Shown here in pieces: positions 1 to 11,429 of a DNA stretch of 64,000 nucleotides. Below the pieces are notes generated by a model, which had not been told where the DNA came from, ran no database searches, and was given only the letters and a program-made list of their open reading frames with translations. Numbering within the stretch: the stretch's first letter is position 1; each line of letters begins with the position of its first letter. The position numbers and the translations under genes are program-made. Origin of the DNA: Ditylenchus dipsaci (lineage: Eukaryota; Nematoda; Chromadorea; Rhabditida; Anguinidae); assembly GCA_004194705.1 (NCBI GenBank), contig SADC01001296.1, positions 372,001 through 436,000 on the forward strand, written 5' to 3'.

Positions 1-94
1 TGACCAAAAATTCATTTTTTCATTTTTTTGTTGAAATCGTCATCTCTATTTTTTTATCTGCTCATTTTTTTCTGATTAATCAACAATGCCAGTG

Positions 95-646
95 CCTGCC
101 AAAGGCAGTCAGGTGTGTATAAAGGGTCAGCCCTTGGCCGAACAATGTACCCCAAAGGGGCTTCCGGCGCAACGGAACCTTTGCCCTCCCACTCGCCAGA
201 ACCCTGGCCCTCTCACTCCCAAAAAGCAAAAAGATCTCCACAGTATAAACATTTTTGTCTAAATTTAGTCAATATCTTTATTTTTGACACTCAAAACTCA
301 AAAGCACTGCATAAAATGTCACTTTTTGACAAAAAATGACCAAATTGTTTACCTTCTAAAACATATTTTAAAATAAAGTACATTTTGTAAAATAAAGTAC
401 AATTTGGTGATTTTTCGTCAAAAAGTGTCATTTTATCCAGTGCTTATTGAGTTTTGAGAGTCAAAAATAAAGATCTTGACTAAATTCTGACATAAATGTT
501 TATACTGTGCAGATATTTTTGCTTTTTGGGAGTGGGAGGGCCAGGGTTCTGGCGAGTGGGAGGGCAAAGGTTCTGTTTAGCCGGGGCTTCCTATTGAATT
601 AGGGTGCCTGCCGAAGGCAGCCAGGTGTGTATAAAGGGTCAGCCTT
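95..646. repeat. Foldback repeat flanked by direct repeats
   Basis: Arms at about 168-347 and 404-579 are inverted copies of one another, including the string CCCTCCCACTCGCCAGAACC. A 40-bp segment beginning TGCCTGCC(A/G)AAGGCAG at 95 recurs in direct orientation at 606. No coding capacity is seen; the short open frame inside is a by-product of the repeat. It looks like a non-autonomous foldback element, class unknown. Confidence 0.7.
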
Positions 647-1074
647 GGCCCCTAAACGCTAATGCGAGCACTGAATTGTTCGGGAACCCTTAAAAGGAAC
701 CCTTAAAGCCTCCGGGGGCGTAGGGGCTTGGGGGCTTAAATAAAAAGGGCTCAAATTTTTTTTGCACATGTCTTTCCGCCACCGGAAAACATGTTTTTCG
801 TACTAATTACGACCTGAAACGTTCGAATTAGGGGTCAAAACTTACTTTTGGGAACATGTGGTATAGCATAATCCTGCCCAAAAAATTAGTGGGAAGACAC
901 TTTTTAGCATTTTTTGAAATTTTTTTTTTCATTATTGCCTTGGGGGACCAAGGTAACTTAAAGGAGCATGCTTTCCTGTTGATAAGTCAATTGTTGATAT
1001 TTGAATTCCCGGGACAAAATCCTATCGGAGTTGTTGTAACATCGGAGTTGTTGAACGCTCCGATGTTATGGTGC

Positions 1075-1260
1075 AAATTTATTTTTTCCAGAAAAGGTTT
1101 TCAGAAAAAGATGAATTTGTCCCGAAAAAGAAAAAAATTTGCCCCATGAAAAAATAAATCTGCTCCAAAAAATATATTTGCCCCAGAAAAAAGCATTTCT
1201 GCCCCAAAAAGGATTCACCCCAAAAATTTGTAAATTTGCCCAAAAAGTATATTTACCACA
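1075..1260. repeat. Degenerate tandem repeat, ~20-bp unit with CCCC core
   Basis: Roughly nine diverged units of the form TTTGCCCCAGAAAAAA follow one another. The overlapping open frames on both strands are repeat translations. Similar TIR-like arrays occur in MULE-type elements elsewhere in the window (10.4 and 37.4 kb), so this may be one end of a decayed element. Bases 647-1074 and 1261-2040 show no gene I can support. Confidence 0.6.
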
Positions 1261-2040
1261 GAAAAAAGAATTATCCATAAGAAGATACTCGGTAACGCTA
1301 GTGTCTTTCTTAGTATACAAATCATGCCAAATTTCCCAAAACCCACAGATTCACCTTCGTAGAAGCGACAGCGAAGTTTTACTTGGACACTTTTCTTCTG
1401 ACCACTAGCTTGCTCACTTAAATCGGCCTGGTTTTTGCTTACTAGAACTTGTTCCGAAATTTCCATTTTGACCGTCAAGCAACTTCTTATGTCGATTTCA
1501 ACAAGCACATGAACAAGGCAATCAACCTCCAAAAATCAATCGATAAATCGACATATTAGATCAGCAGAACTCACAGTGACCACTCCAAATGTAGCTTGCG
1601 TTGGAAACTTAGGAGCAATCTCATTCACCGAAAGATACTCGAAGGTTTCATCTACATTTCGTTTCCTAGAAAGAAACCAATTGAGATGAGTAATTGGCAA
1701 CAATTTAAGGACACACGCTTCAAATGGAATCCATTGCCCTGGAGAAAAATCGAATTGCTGGCGAGGAAGAGTACTTTCAGAGTCATAGTCGAGGCACCAG
1801 ACGTAGCAATTGAGCTTATCGATTGCACAAACCACACTTTAAGCATGCAAAATGCTGCTGTCAAATGACTAAATGTGGTTAAGGCAAGCTAGAGAACAAT
1901 ACACCTTTATAAAACAAACAAATTATTTCATAAAAACTTACTTTTCTAAAAAGGGCATACCAGCGCGTTACACTGCGATTATTTTATTTAGCCATTTGTT
2001 TTATTTCTCGACTGTTTGTTAGGATAAGGTCATAAATATC

Positions 2041-3013
2041 AAATTTGAGTTAGAACAAGTGAAAACAATAATCGTTTTTTTAAAAACTGCTGGTCCCTGC
2101 CTTAAGAAGACTGCTGAGCTGATCCTTTTGAAAGCGCAGCAGGAGGAGAAAGGTTCGTGTGCAATCCTCCAACTTCCAGTAAAGACTCGTTGGGGAACGT
2201 GGGAAAGCTTGTATCGTCAATTGCTTCTAATCACACTGCTCTCAAGTCTGCCATTTGTGCTCAAGGAATTATAAACGATGCGTCGCTTAAGAAAGAAGGA
2301 GAGCGTTTGAGAAGACTTCTGTGGGACAGCGAGGACTTTTGGCTAGATGTGAAGGACATTCAGAAGATCTTCAATCCACTGTCAAGTGCAATTGTCGCTA
2401 TTGAGGGCAATGAAGTTCATTCACGAAGGTAAACTTTTTTATTGAGTTTGAATTTCTTCAACTGTTTTTCTTAGGTGTTACAAGACTGTCCGTGAGTTTT
2501 TTTACAAGTCTAGAGCAGCAGAAAAAATCTTAATTTAGGTGATGACAGAATGGGCTGAGTGGCTGGCTGGTACAGGCGAATTTGAAAAAAACATACGTCA
2601 CTATGCTTGGGAAGCAGTCAATTCACTGGAAGCGCTCACATGGTGGAAAGCTTTTTTTCGGATACGCTCTTCTCCAAAGTCGTCCAGATGCTTGACAGCG
2701 TGCCAATCACAGCTGCGCCAACAGAAAGGAATCGGTCAATCCGAGGCGGAATTCACACTAAACTGCGCAACAGGTTTATTTTTGTTGGAGTGGAATGAGT
2801 GGCAACTTTTTATGATCAATTTTTAGCATGAAAGTCCACACCGTCTCTCAAGTAACGTTCATCAAGCAAAATCTTATGCTGGAGTACACTGCTCTTTTCA
2901 AGAAAATGCGACTGGAACAGCAATCAGAAGAAATCGAAGAAGACAGAAAACCAGAATTGGAAGAAAGCATTTTTAATGAAGAATGTGATATGTTTGTGTG
3001 CGATTTTGATTGA
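2041..3013 (+). pseudogene. hAT-superfamily transposase, decayed C-terminal half
   Basis: Three open stretches read as the C-terminal part of a hAT transposase. The first has the typical PVKTRWGTWESL string (about 2175-2210), then a helical region (about 2220-2430). The last part has the dimerisation motif around TAAPTERNRSIRGG (about 2708-2750) followed by TKLRN and an acidic tail ending at TGA 3011-3013. The frame shifts by one base near 2210, and one intron probably separates 2430 and 2475, so the copy is broken as written. Known of the family: this region carries the last catalytic acid and the dimer interface. The N-terminal zinc finger and the first catalytic residues are not visible upstream. 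The following array at 3030-3125 may be its 3' terminus. Confidence 0.75.
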
Positions 3014-3029
3014 GTTGGGCTGAGTTGTG

Positions 3030-3125
3030 TAAATAAAGATTATTACCGAATATCACCGAAAAAAAGATTATCATCGGTAATATTCCCGGAATATTACCGG
3101 AAAGATTATCACCGGTGTTTATCAC
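3030..3125. repeat. ATTACCGG-type repeat array, probable hAT terminus
   Basis: The motifs TTACCGAATATCACCG and ATATTACCGGAAAGATTATC recur directly downstream of the hAT transposase relic. A motif array next to the end is the pattern seen in every hAT-like element in this window. The matching left end was not found. Confidence 0.45.
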
Positions 3126-3948
3126 AGCTCTACTTTTAAATCATTTTTCATTTGTATTTTTCAATGCTTTTCATAACTTGTAAAAAAATTAAAAAATTTG
3201 TTGTTCCAAAAAGAAATTTTTTGAATTTGACAGCAAATGATTTTTTTGACAGTTCAAAATATATATTTTTCAAGTTTGATTTGGACAACACTTCAAGAAC
3301 CTGTCAAAAGTGCACTAATTTTTGCCAGTTTTTAAAAACTTTTGTTTTTACTGTTCAGCGCCATTCTACATAATATGCCGAAAGGTCAATTTTGTGAGAA
3401 AAATTGTTGAAATTTTCGCCTTTTACTTAGCTTACACAGGAAAGGAATGACCGTACCCTGGCCTATCGATGAACGTTATCTACCAAAATATGACCCTAAC
3501 TCAGCTTGTTACTCAACCGGAAGCAAAATTCCTCGCCGAGCAACCTAGACTTAGATTTTTCATTTTGAAAGCTGCAAAAATTAGCATCAAGAATCTTTAA
3601 GAAAGTGACAAAGCAAACATGTGGTTGTGTGTCATGAATATCGATTAGCGACACTTTTTGAAGAAATACGGTATACATTTTTAGAAAATAAAGAAGACAT
3701 GTCTCCCTGGGCACTCAAATAAATTTTCGGGTGGGGCGGCCCGCCCCGGCATCGCTCCGAAGCAATATTCTCCAAATTTATGATCTCACTTTGGTGAATG
3801 TAGGTTAGTTAGATAGATATAACCTCCAGCTACATAACTGTTAAAATACCACAGAGAGTGGGTTATAAACATGAAAACATCTTTTAATTTCACCCATCAC
3901 TCATTAGAACACATGGCTCCCGCTTCATCTGGGGCTGTTTTAATTAAA
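3126..3948. other. Intergenic, no supported gene
   Basis: AT-rich sequence with several short chance open frames, none with a recognisable domain, codon bias or splice partners. Confidence 0.5.
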
Positions 3949-4915
3949 CTTTTGGCGCTACTGGCTTATACCCCCCCAAAAACAGCTACTTTCTTATACC
4001 CCCCCAATCCTCGGACCTACTGGCTTATACCCCCCCAAAAATCAAGATTTTTAGGAGTGGTCAAAACATATTTTTAAGCAATAATTTTGCCATAAAAGGT
4101 CCAGAAAAGCAATTAAAATAGGGTTCAAGGGCTGTATTGGGAGGGGAAGGGACAAAACAGGGGCCACTTCTATAGTGCCTATAAGTACCAAAGAGTATTA
4201 ATTCTCTTAGCGTTGAAGTCACTTTCAAACCCAGCCACTTGTGGTGCACGTAAAAGTATAACTCCTCGAAATGATCGGACCGATCAGCCGGGTGGATCCT
4301 GATGGTTGTCGTGTAAATTTTGGACGGCTGAGCCTCTGGCTCGTAGCTCCAGGCCTGAAGAGGGGGGAAACCCTTTTCGGTCGTAAAATCAAAGATGTTG
4401 AACATAGTTTTGAATACTGGGGCCTACCGCATAAATAACTCTGGTATGCATGTTTTTTCATGCATCCAGAGTCGCGTTCGAGTGATTTGTGTCTAAGGTA
4501 TGTGGGTGTGCGCATCTCAACTCCAAGCCCCAAGCCCCCTGCGCCCCCGAAGGGGCGCAGGGGGCTTGAGAGTTAGAGATGCGCGCACGCACTTACCTTA
4601 GACATGATTCCGAGAAGTACACTTGATCATAAAATGCATATAGAGTCTATTTTTGCCACGGCCCGAGTTGAAAAACATGGTAAAGCAGCTAAAAAAAAGT
4701 GGCCCCTGTATTATTCCCTTCCCTCCCAATACAGCCCATAATCCCTTTTAAACTGCTTTTCTGGTCCTTTATGGCAAAGTTATTGCATAAAAATGGTTTT
4801 TAGACACTCCCAAAAAAGTCGGTTTTTGGGGGGGGTATATGACAGTAGGTCCGATTTTTGGGGGGGTATAAGAAAGTAGCTTTTTCGGGGGGGTATAAGC
4901 CAGTAGCGTCAAACT
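3949..4915. mobile_element. Large foldback element with poly-C terminal arrays
   Basis: Both ends read GCGCTACTGGCTTATACC followed by several C7 runs in inverted orientation. The arms continue inward with a shared segment (TGTATTGGGAGGGGAAGGGA and its complement at 4133 and about 4722). The centre, 4395-4650, is a second inverted unit containing TGCATCCAGAGTC and GCGCGCATCTCT, which recurs alone near 22.4, 40.9, 52.8, 57.1 and 60.2 kb. That points to a nested or composite element. No transposase is present and the target duplication is unclear. Confidence 0.7.
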
Positions 4916-5254
4916 TTTTTCAACTGCTCTTCACTAACAAAACAATCAAAAGAATATACACTTTTGTGACGGTCATTTTATCATGTTGGCTGCACAAAAG
5001 ACTAATCAAAAATGAACAAAAATTCTCAAAATAATTTGCGATATTAACTTATGTTGCTTGACACGGCAAGGCCTGGTGCACCCAACATGGACGTTGGATA
5101 GAGCAGAATGTGCTAAACAGGGATCTGGACATTTATCCGCTGAAATTTTTCTTCGGTGATTTTTGGCTGAATTTTTTTTTCTTTATTGAGAAAAACAGTT
5201 CTGATAGTGGAAAAATTCTCGTAGAAAAATTCTCGGTAGAAAATTTCTCGTTAA

Positions 5255-5612
5255 GTTGGGAGTCTCGTTAGGTCGGGGCAGACTATAATTCATTTTCCCA
5301 AATCGCCGACCAAATAGGCATCGAATAAAGGTTCGTTATGTTAGATTTTTCGTTAATTCGGTTTGGTTTGACTGCGTGTTACGTTTCATTTACTCTTCTG
5401 TTTATTGAGCGTTTCTGCTTGTTAATAAAATTGTCTGATGATGATGTGTCTATGTGGTTGAACACTTAAGCATCGAAAATAACAAATTCAACGGATTAAA
5501 CGGCTGTTTAAACGGGTCTTTTTCATTAAACGTAAACGCTAAACGGATCTGATAAACGGGTCCTAAACGGTAAACGGCTTAGGCCAAATTAAACGAACGC
5601 CTGCAACCCTAA
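5255..5612. mobile_element. Partial hAT-like element, AAACGG family
   Basis: This segment matches 13850-14221 closely (shared ACCAAATAGGCATCGAA, TTCGTTATGTTAGATTTTTC) and ends with the same TTAAACGAACG...CAACCCTA terminus. The left half is missing, so it is a truncated sister of the intact 12950-14221 element. Confidence 0.7.
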
Positions 5613-5698
5613 TGATAACAATCAAAACTTGAAATGTTTTATAAAAAGTTTATTTCATGAAAAGCTCTGAAAATAAATTAAAATATACTACAGAAAAA

Positions 5699-6478
5699 TT
5701 AAACTTGCTCTCCCTCTTGCTTATCTTCAGAAACAATCACATAAAAAATGGCTTTGCGTTGATCCGCAACAAATTTCCCAAGAACAGGCAAACACATTCC
5801 CACCATGCACATAATGCATGCGATAGCATACGCCCATCCAATCCTTAAAAAATTATTTTTCAGTTTTTGTTAGATAATAGCTATTAATGTTTCTCCCTCA
5901 AAATTATTTTTCAATGTGTAGGTATTCAGCTTAAAGGCAACCAAATTGATATGTGTTTTTTATTTTTAACAAATGAAATAATATTTTTTTTAAATTATTT
6001 ACCTGCAGTTGGCAATAGACTTGAGCAATTCATTAGTCGTGCAGAATATTTCTTGCATGTCAAAAGGCATCAGTGCTAACGAGACTCCAGTCAACAGTCC
6101 TTAAGTAAACCTTTTTACGCTTCACACAATTAAAAAAAATTGTTTACCGGAGAAGAATTGTGCGTTGGCAGCCAAATCCACCACCTTGCCCACCCTTAGG
6201 CAACCTTCTCTATCCTTATCACAAGCTGTTCTGAACATGGACGCCATAGTTAACACCAAGGTGACCCAGAGCATGAAATTGGCCAGAAAGAAGCCAAGAA
6301 GAATACCCATTGCTAAATTGGAATGCTGAAATTGGCGCCATTGACAATGGTTGTGGTAGCACAGGGCGTACACTCCTTGGTGCAATGGACCGTGAACTAG
6401 CCAATCAGTTTGAGCAACCACCAGTAGCTGACCCACTGCTAGCAGCAGGGTTAGAAGGAGCCAGATTATCGTAAGCAT
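5699..6478 (-). CDS. LHFPL-family tetraspan membrane protein
   Basis: Three exons on the minus strand join in phase: 6478-6148, 6099-6003 and 5843-5699, giving 190 residues with TAA at 5701-5699. Four hydrophobic segments are visible: residues about 3-22, 60-80, 108-125 and 145-165. The second half matches the LHFPL pattern: a VGKV segment, then QFFSGLLTGVSLALMPFD, a cysteine-bearing loop, and CRIGWAYA before the last helix. LHFPL members are usually 200-220 residues, so the length fits a complete protein. Family members are plasma-membrane tetraspans related to claudins; some (for example LHFPL5) partner mechanosensory channels, but the role here cannot be read from sequence. Donors are GTAAAC and GTAAAT; acceptors are TTAAG. 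The start is the first ATG ahead of the first membrane segment. Confidence 0.85.
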
Positions 6479-6940
6479 AACAACCTAGCTCATCACAACA
6501 TTTTTTTTCGAAATATAGGAAATATGGGAGAATAGTTTTATTAACTAGCAAAGTTTGTGTCTAAATATCAAGCATTTAAAATAAATCTAAAGGGGGATAC
6601 CGACGCATTGCAGTGCAAGAAAAAAGTGAGCTAACAATTTTTTTGAACCACCACTGTTTTTACTTGTTTCGCGTTGAATTTCTCTACTGAACGCTGAGGT
6701 GCGTTAATTTTTCAACCGCAAAAAATTCCTAAGTTGTCAATCAAAAATTGTTAGACTCTAAAACCCTAGTCAAAAAGGAGGCGTTTATAAAAGAGGGCGT
6801 TTCATAGAGAAAATACGGTAGATGGTTCCACACCGTTCAGTGACTTTTGTAGCTCCGTGTGATATTGGTCACAAAAAATTACTAAGGCTTTCAGTGAGTT
6901 ACAAAAATTTCTTGTAACTTTTGGCGTTTACGAAACTTTG

Positions 6941-7395
6941 AAGGACCATGCTCACGCGTTCTAAATGGCGCCCCACCAATTCAAAAAATTTTCCTAATCA
7001 TCGATCTTCGGTTCGGATTTTTCAACTTACCGTATAACCTCTATTAAACGGGCACCCCTACAGTTAACATTTTTCAAATTTTCTTTGCTTTTTTAACCCC
7101 AATATTGTTTATTTTTCGAAACGGACGACCACTCATTTTGTAGAGTTTGTGAAGCTCTGCAAAATGAGTGGTCGTCCGTTTCGAAAAATAAACAATATTG
7201 GGGTTAAAAAAGCAAAACAAATTTGAAAAACATTAACTGTAGGGGTGCCCGTTTAATAGAGGTTATACGGTAGTTTCCAACAAAACAAGGACTAAAATTT
7301 ATTTTAAGTTTTATTTTTGTTATAAACCCAAACAACGAATTCGTACATAAATCGAAGATTAGGAAAAAATTTTGAACGGGGAGCAATTTCGTGAA
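6941..7395. mobile_element. TTAA-type foldback element split by a nested element
   Basis: The outer arms carry the family words AAGGACCATGCTCACGC, CCAATTCAAAA and CCTAATCAT...CTTCGG...GGATTTTTCAACTT. The matching right arm resumes after 7272 (TTTCCAACAAAACAAGG...CGAAGATTAGG). The intruder is the 7030-7270 element. The outer ends are diverged. Confidence 0.7.
7030..7270. mobile_element. Near-perfect hairpin MITE, TA-flanked, ACCGTAT ends
   Basis: The 241-bp element is almost a perfect palindrome. It starts CCGTATAACCTCTATTAAAC and ends with the complement, flanked by TA on both sides. It interrupts a TTAA-type element, so it is the younger insertion. The TA target suggests the mariner/pogo supergroup. 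Confidence 0.85.
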
Positions 7396-7467
7396 CAATA
7401 AAGAAGAACAATAATTCGAAGGAAAAAGTTAAAATACCCTAACATCTATGTAAGTTCTCAATAAATG

Positions 7468-7582
7468 GACCAATACATTCAAAGCTCGATTTAACATACA
7501 CCATGTACAACATGTCCAGGCGTATGTTAAATCGAACTTTATGTTAAATCGGGTGTATGTTTAATCAAGCTTCGACTGTAGT
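7468..7582. repeat. Short pogo-like MITE, decayed
   Basis: Ends read AAGCTCGATTTAACATAC and GTTTAATCAAGCTTCGACTGTA with inner inverted copies of CGATTTAACATA. It belongs to the CAGTC(G/A)A-ended family but the left terminus has lost its first bases. Confidence 0.6.
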
Positions 7583-8040
7583 TTAATCAAACGAACATGC
7601 CGGTCAGCTATCAGCTTACACAAGAAATATATTTTTGTAAGATGTATCTTGCGGCATGTTTGCTTTAACTAAATAAGTGAAGCAACCGGAAGAAAGAAGT
7701 GGACAATGAGCCAAATTGTTTGAGTGGTGGAAAGGCATTGGTCATTTATGTCGCCCGACCAATTGCCCAATTTGTGAGGGAAGGCCGCTGCCATCTTCTT
7801 CCTCTTTCTTGGCTGTCCATCTTAAAGAGTTTTGCAATTGCTGGAGGAGGGAGTATTAATCCGAGTCATGAATCTCTTTTGCTTGCCCCAGTGGACCAGT
7901 CTATTAGTCCCCAAGGCATGGCTGTTTTGTTTGGTGGTAGTGGAAGGGCAAGAAGATGTAAACGTAGCTTGGGCAACTCAAACAAAAGAAACAGTCAGAT
8001 TAGGCAAGAATAATTATAAAAAGACGAAAAATTTTCAATT

Positions 8041-8494
8041 ATGGCTTGTTCACTTACTTTGAGTTCATATTGAACACCTTTGATCCGAACTCGAACTTGA
8101 ACTTGAAGTCGAACTCAAACTCGAACTTGAAGCTGTTTACGTACTTTGATATATGATTATAATTTTTATTATTATTTAAGTTCGACTTCAAGTTCGAGGT
8201 GAACTTGAGGTGTTAATGTGTATAACTTGGATCCCCTTTTAGTGAATCCCCAAAAACCAACTTTTATTGGTTTTCGAGCATTTTAGGGCAATATTCTGAG
8301 TGATCAAACTTATACATATGAATATTTTCAAGTTCGGTCTCGAACTCAAACTTGAATTATGTGAATACTTTCGAGTTCAAGTTGAAGCTCGAGTTCAGAT
8401 TTGTGGCTATATGAACACGCTTGATCTGAACTCGAACTCGGAATTAAACTCAGACAAGAACTCGAACACGAAGTATGTAAACAAGCCATTAGCA
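8041..8494. mobile_element. Non-autonomous element with GAACTCGAACTC arrays
   Basis: Inverted ends TGGCTTGTTCAC / GTAAACAAGCCA enclose tandem arrays of six-base GAACTC/GAACTT units in opposite orientations. A related element with GAACTCTAACTC units lies at 25388-25799. No coding sequence is present. Confidence 0.7.
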
Positions 8495-8634
8495 AACTAA
8501 TTTTTCTTAAAAAACTGCTTTTATTGCACCTTGAGTGTTTTTGGAAAACAGAAAAACAATCCCATGGAAAATTAACTCAAAATAATAGTAAAATCTAGCA
8601 TTTGAAAAGATAGATAGGGCCTAAACAATATTTA

Positions 8635-8788
8635 CCGTATTTTTCCTAATGATCCCACTTCTCTAATAATCCCACACCACCGTTTTTGGACTAGGATTTC
8701 GAGGTTAGGGCCATTTTTCATTGACATTTTGAAAATTTTTCGGAGATTGAAAAATAATGCCAAGGTGGGATTATTAGAGAAAATACGG
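8635..8788. mobile_element. TA-flanked MITE, ACCGTAT family
   Basis: The 154-bp element has ends CCGTATTTTTCCTAATGATCC and the complement GGATTATTAGAGAAAATACGG. TA flanks both sides. Internal words repeat the end (CTAATAATCCCAC). A left-only relative starts near 8999. Confidence 0.8.
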
Positions 8789-9186
8789 TATTTTACCTAT
8801 GAGCAAATTTTGTTTTTCCCAAAATTTTTAAAAAGTTCTTTTTGAAATATGTGATGAATAGTGCCAAATGATTTCATATGAACTATATTTTCTCTAACAA
8901 AAACCCTCCACAAAATCCGATATTTAATTTAGCTATATTTCACCTTTACGACCAAATTATTCATATGTACATTTATTCCTGTTACATTTCAAAATACCGT
9001 ATTTCCTCTAATTGCCGCCCCTCTAATTGCCACCCCCTAACTTCAAGTGGTCTGAAAATCCTGTTCTTATTTACTGTTCGAGCTCTGTAAAAAGTGCCTG
9101 CGAGGGATTTCAAAAATCTAACAGGCACTTTTTACACAGCTCAAACAGTAAATTAAAACTCAGAACTGGATTGCTGAGAATTTCCG

Positions 9187-9462
9187 GACTTCATCAAAGT
9201 TGACCCTGACTGGAGGAACTCAATCGGAGGGTGGCCGCCCAACTCACCTGATTTGAATGTAATAGACTATTTTATGTGGCCGTATCTCCAGTCTAAAGCC
9301 TGCTTCAACAAACAGCTCCATAAAACAATTGCCGCATTAAAGGCTTCTTTGGTGAGTGAATGGAATGCAATTTCACAAGAAATGATCCAGAGAGCCATTG
9401 ATAATTTTCCAAAAAGACTCAAATTATGTATTGATGCTAATGGTGGTCATTTTGATGAGTAA
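9187..9462 (+). pseudogene. Mariner/Tc1-type transposase, C-terminal fragment
   Basis: The open frame begins in the middle of a DDE domain. It has the hallmark GGWPPNSPDLNVIDYFMW block (about 9220-9280), which includes the second catalytic acid and conserved asparagine. A helical tail ending in GGHFDE and TAA follows. Mariner transposases are about 340 residues; only about 91 remain. There is no N-terminal helix-turn-helix or first catalytic aspartate upstream, so this is a dead fragment. Confidence 0.8.
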
Positions 9463-9594
9463 AATAAATGTTTGATACACTATTCAAAAGAGGGGGAATA
9501 GGGCTACGTGATGGTATTAAAATATGAGTTAAATGATAATGCATCAAAAGATATGCTCGTCTAAAGTTTGTCAACAGACTTTTGCCCCACCCGG

Positions 9595-9755
9595 TACTTG
9601 TGGAGCGAAAAAATATTTGCAGCAAATAAAAGTCTTTTTGCAAGCAAAGAAGGTTTTTCGCAGCGATAAAAAGTCTTTTAGCTGCTTAAAGAAGTCTTGT
9701 TGCAGCAGACAAAATTAGCAGCGAGAAAAGTCTTTTCGCAGCACGAAAAAGCTTT
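9595..9755. repeat. Degenerate ~20-bp tandem repeat (GCAGC..AAAAGTCTTTT)
   Basis: About seven imperfect units of GCAGCAAAAAAGTCTTTT follow one another. No second inverted array was found, so the element class is open. Confidence 0.5.
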
Positions 9756-9810
9756 GCCCCTTTTTAGACTTATTTTTTAATGTTTTTGGTGGTCACGAAT
9801 GTGGTCACAA

Positions 9811-10060
9811 ATATCTCAAGGATGCCGATTTTGGCGATCGTTTTTCAAAATGATATAACTTTTTACTCTTCAAAGCAAAACTTCGGTAAACGGACACCCT
9901 ATTTCATTTATGATGAATTTAAAAACAAAAATAGGTGTCCGTTTATCGAAGTTTTACTTTTTAGAGTAAAAAGTTTTTTGATTTTTGAAAAACGATCGCC
10001 AAAATCGGCATCTTTGCAATGTTTGCGACCAGACTGTCAAAACAGGATTAACGAAAACAT
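9811..10060. repeat. Pogo-like internal hairpin (GCCGATCGTTTT class)
   Basis: Arms contain GATGCCGATTTTGGCGATCG, then AAGCAAAACTTCGGTAAACGGACACCC and complements. The copy at 23210-23420 has the same structure, and longer relatives occur at 29001-29398 and 47469-47800. It lies at one end of the duplicated block. Confidence 0.65.
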
Positions 10061-10149
10061 TCAAAAATAGGTCTAATAGGTCTGATAAGGTTGGTGTGCT
10101 CTTAAATGCTTGTATCAAATTCAAACTTGTCGTTTAGCTAACAAATAAA

Positions 10150-10207
10150 CCAACCTTTGCATTGGCCGTTGGTGATTAAACAGTAAGTGGATATGAAAGG
10201 TCGACAT
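10150..10207 (-). pseudogene. Cysteine-rich peptide gene relic (exon 1 fused to exon 3)
   Basis: The ATG at 10207 and the first signal-peptide codons (MSTFHI) match the intact paralogues. The sequence then jumps directly to the tail of exon 3 (CAACGGCCAATGCAAAGG), missing exon 2, both introns and most of exon 3. An equivalent relic with the same junction is at 23742-23798, so the deletion preceded the block duplication. The promoter region with TATAAAAGCAGCAAATC is still present upstream. Confidence 0.8.
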
Positions 10208-10342
10208 TTTTAGAATGGTTTGTAAAACTGGATAAAAAGACTACTGATTTGCTGCTTTTATATGAGTTCAGCAGACTTCTAATTTATGAATTTGATTTTT
10301 ACTGCCGGAAGTTCTCGGAAAAACCGAGCGACAAAGAAAAGG

Positions 10343-10756
10343 TTGTTACGGATTTCGACCCCAAAAATACGGAATTCCTGCCCAAAATTTGGCTTTGCCC
10401 AAAAATACGGTATTCCTGCCCAAAAATACGGAATTCCTGCCCAAAATACGGAATTCCTGCCCAAAATACGGAATTCCTGCCCAAAATACGGAATTCCTGC
10501 CCAAAATACGGAATTCCTGCCACAAATGCTTGCCAATTGTCGAAAATTATTGAAGCACAGTTCAATTATTTGGCAAATAACAGAAATTGAACAGTCTGTT
10601 ACCATCTCCATTTGTTCTACTAACACTCATTTATGGCACGAAATGAATAATTTGGGCAGGAATTCCGTATTTTTGGGCAGGAATTCCGTATTTTTGGGCA
10701 AAGCCAAATTTTGGGCAGGAATTCCGTATTTTTGGGGTCGAAATCCATTTCAAGCC
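10343..10756. mobile_element. MULE-type MITE with tandem-repeat ends
   Basis: The 414-bp insertion is flanked by the direct repeat AAAGAAAAGG (10333-10342 and 10757-10766). The paralogous block lacks it and shows one AAAGAAAAGG at about 23925, a clean empty site. Ends share GGATTTCGACCCCAAAAATA, and the left side has about eight units of GGAATTCCTGCCCAAAATAC. A target duplication of about 10 bp and long composite TIRs fit the Mutator-like group. It has no coding content. Confidence 0.88.
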
Positions 10757-11239
10757 AAAGAAAAGGGTGACAAATTATGCGGCAAAATAACGACTTTTTA
10801 GATTTCAATTTGCTTTACTTTTTTTCTGGCGAAAAAACTTAATTTTTATTCCCTACTAAATAGTGTTCAGTTGTCAATGGCGGTAAACACAATTTTCAAA
10901 CAGCTTTTTGATCAAATTTGTGCTAATGTTGATGCGCTAGTTTTAAGTATACTTTTAACCGCATCCAGGCAAGATTCTAAAGTATCCGTATGTAATCTGT
11001 CTGTCTCAGTAGTTAGCTTCATTGTATAATTTTCTTCAAAAGTTCATTTTATTCGTTTTTCCAACATTTTAATTTTTTCATTGACTTCAGTTTTCAAGTT
11101 CAAAAACACAATTGATGCTTATAGCCTACATTGCAGGGTTACAATATTGCAAATCGCAGGAAATCGGCAGGGAGGGTTGCAGCTTATAGGGTTCACTTCA
11201 TAGCTTGCCAGTCTGTATCCCAGGTTTCTGTGCTCTTAA

Positions 11240-11429
11240 AGGACCATACTTGTTGATGCAAATGAAAATTTGGCAAATTAAAATGCGCGCGGGACACTTC
11301 TCTTTCGTCTCGCACTCTACTCTTTGGACTTATTTCGAGCGACTCAAAAAAGTAGTGAAAGACGAAAGAGAAGTGTCCCGCGCGCATTTAAATATGTCCA
11401 ATTTTCATTTGCATCAACAAGTATGGTCC
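11240..11429. mobile_element. TTAA-flanked foldback MITE next to the peptide gene
   Basis: Arms start AGGACCATACTTGTTGATGC and mirror each other for about 85 bp, flanked by TTAA. The paralogous loci at about 24668 and 49668 keep an uninterrupted CTTAA, which confirms TTAA as the target. This is the mark of the piggyBac group. A second inner inverted repeat is GCGCGCGGGACACTTCTCTTT. Confidence 0.85.

Noticed and set aside
1066..1408. Possible low-complexity aromatic protein (FWGK repeats)
   Set aside because: It is a translation of a degenerate 20-bp tandem repeat with no splice partners.
10360..10530. Regularly spaced GGAATTCCTGCCC repeats resembling a CRISPR array
   Set aside because: Units are adjacent with no variable spacers, are mirrored at the other end of a 414-bp insertion with a target duplication, and the setting is eukaryotic.
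10249..10808. Four long open frames on both strands, up to 171 codons
   Set aside because: All run through the GAATTCCTGCCC array; repeat-driven and mutually overlapping.
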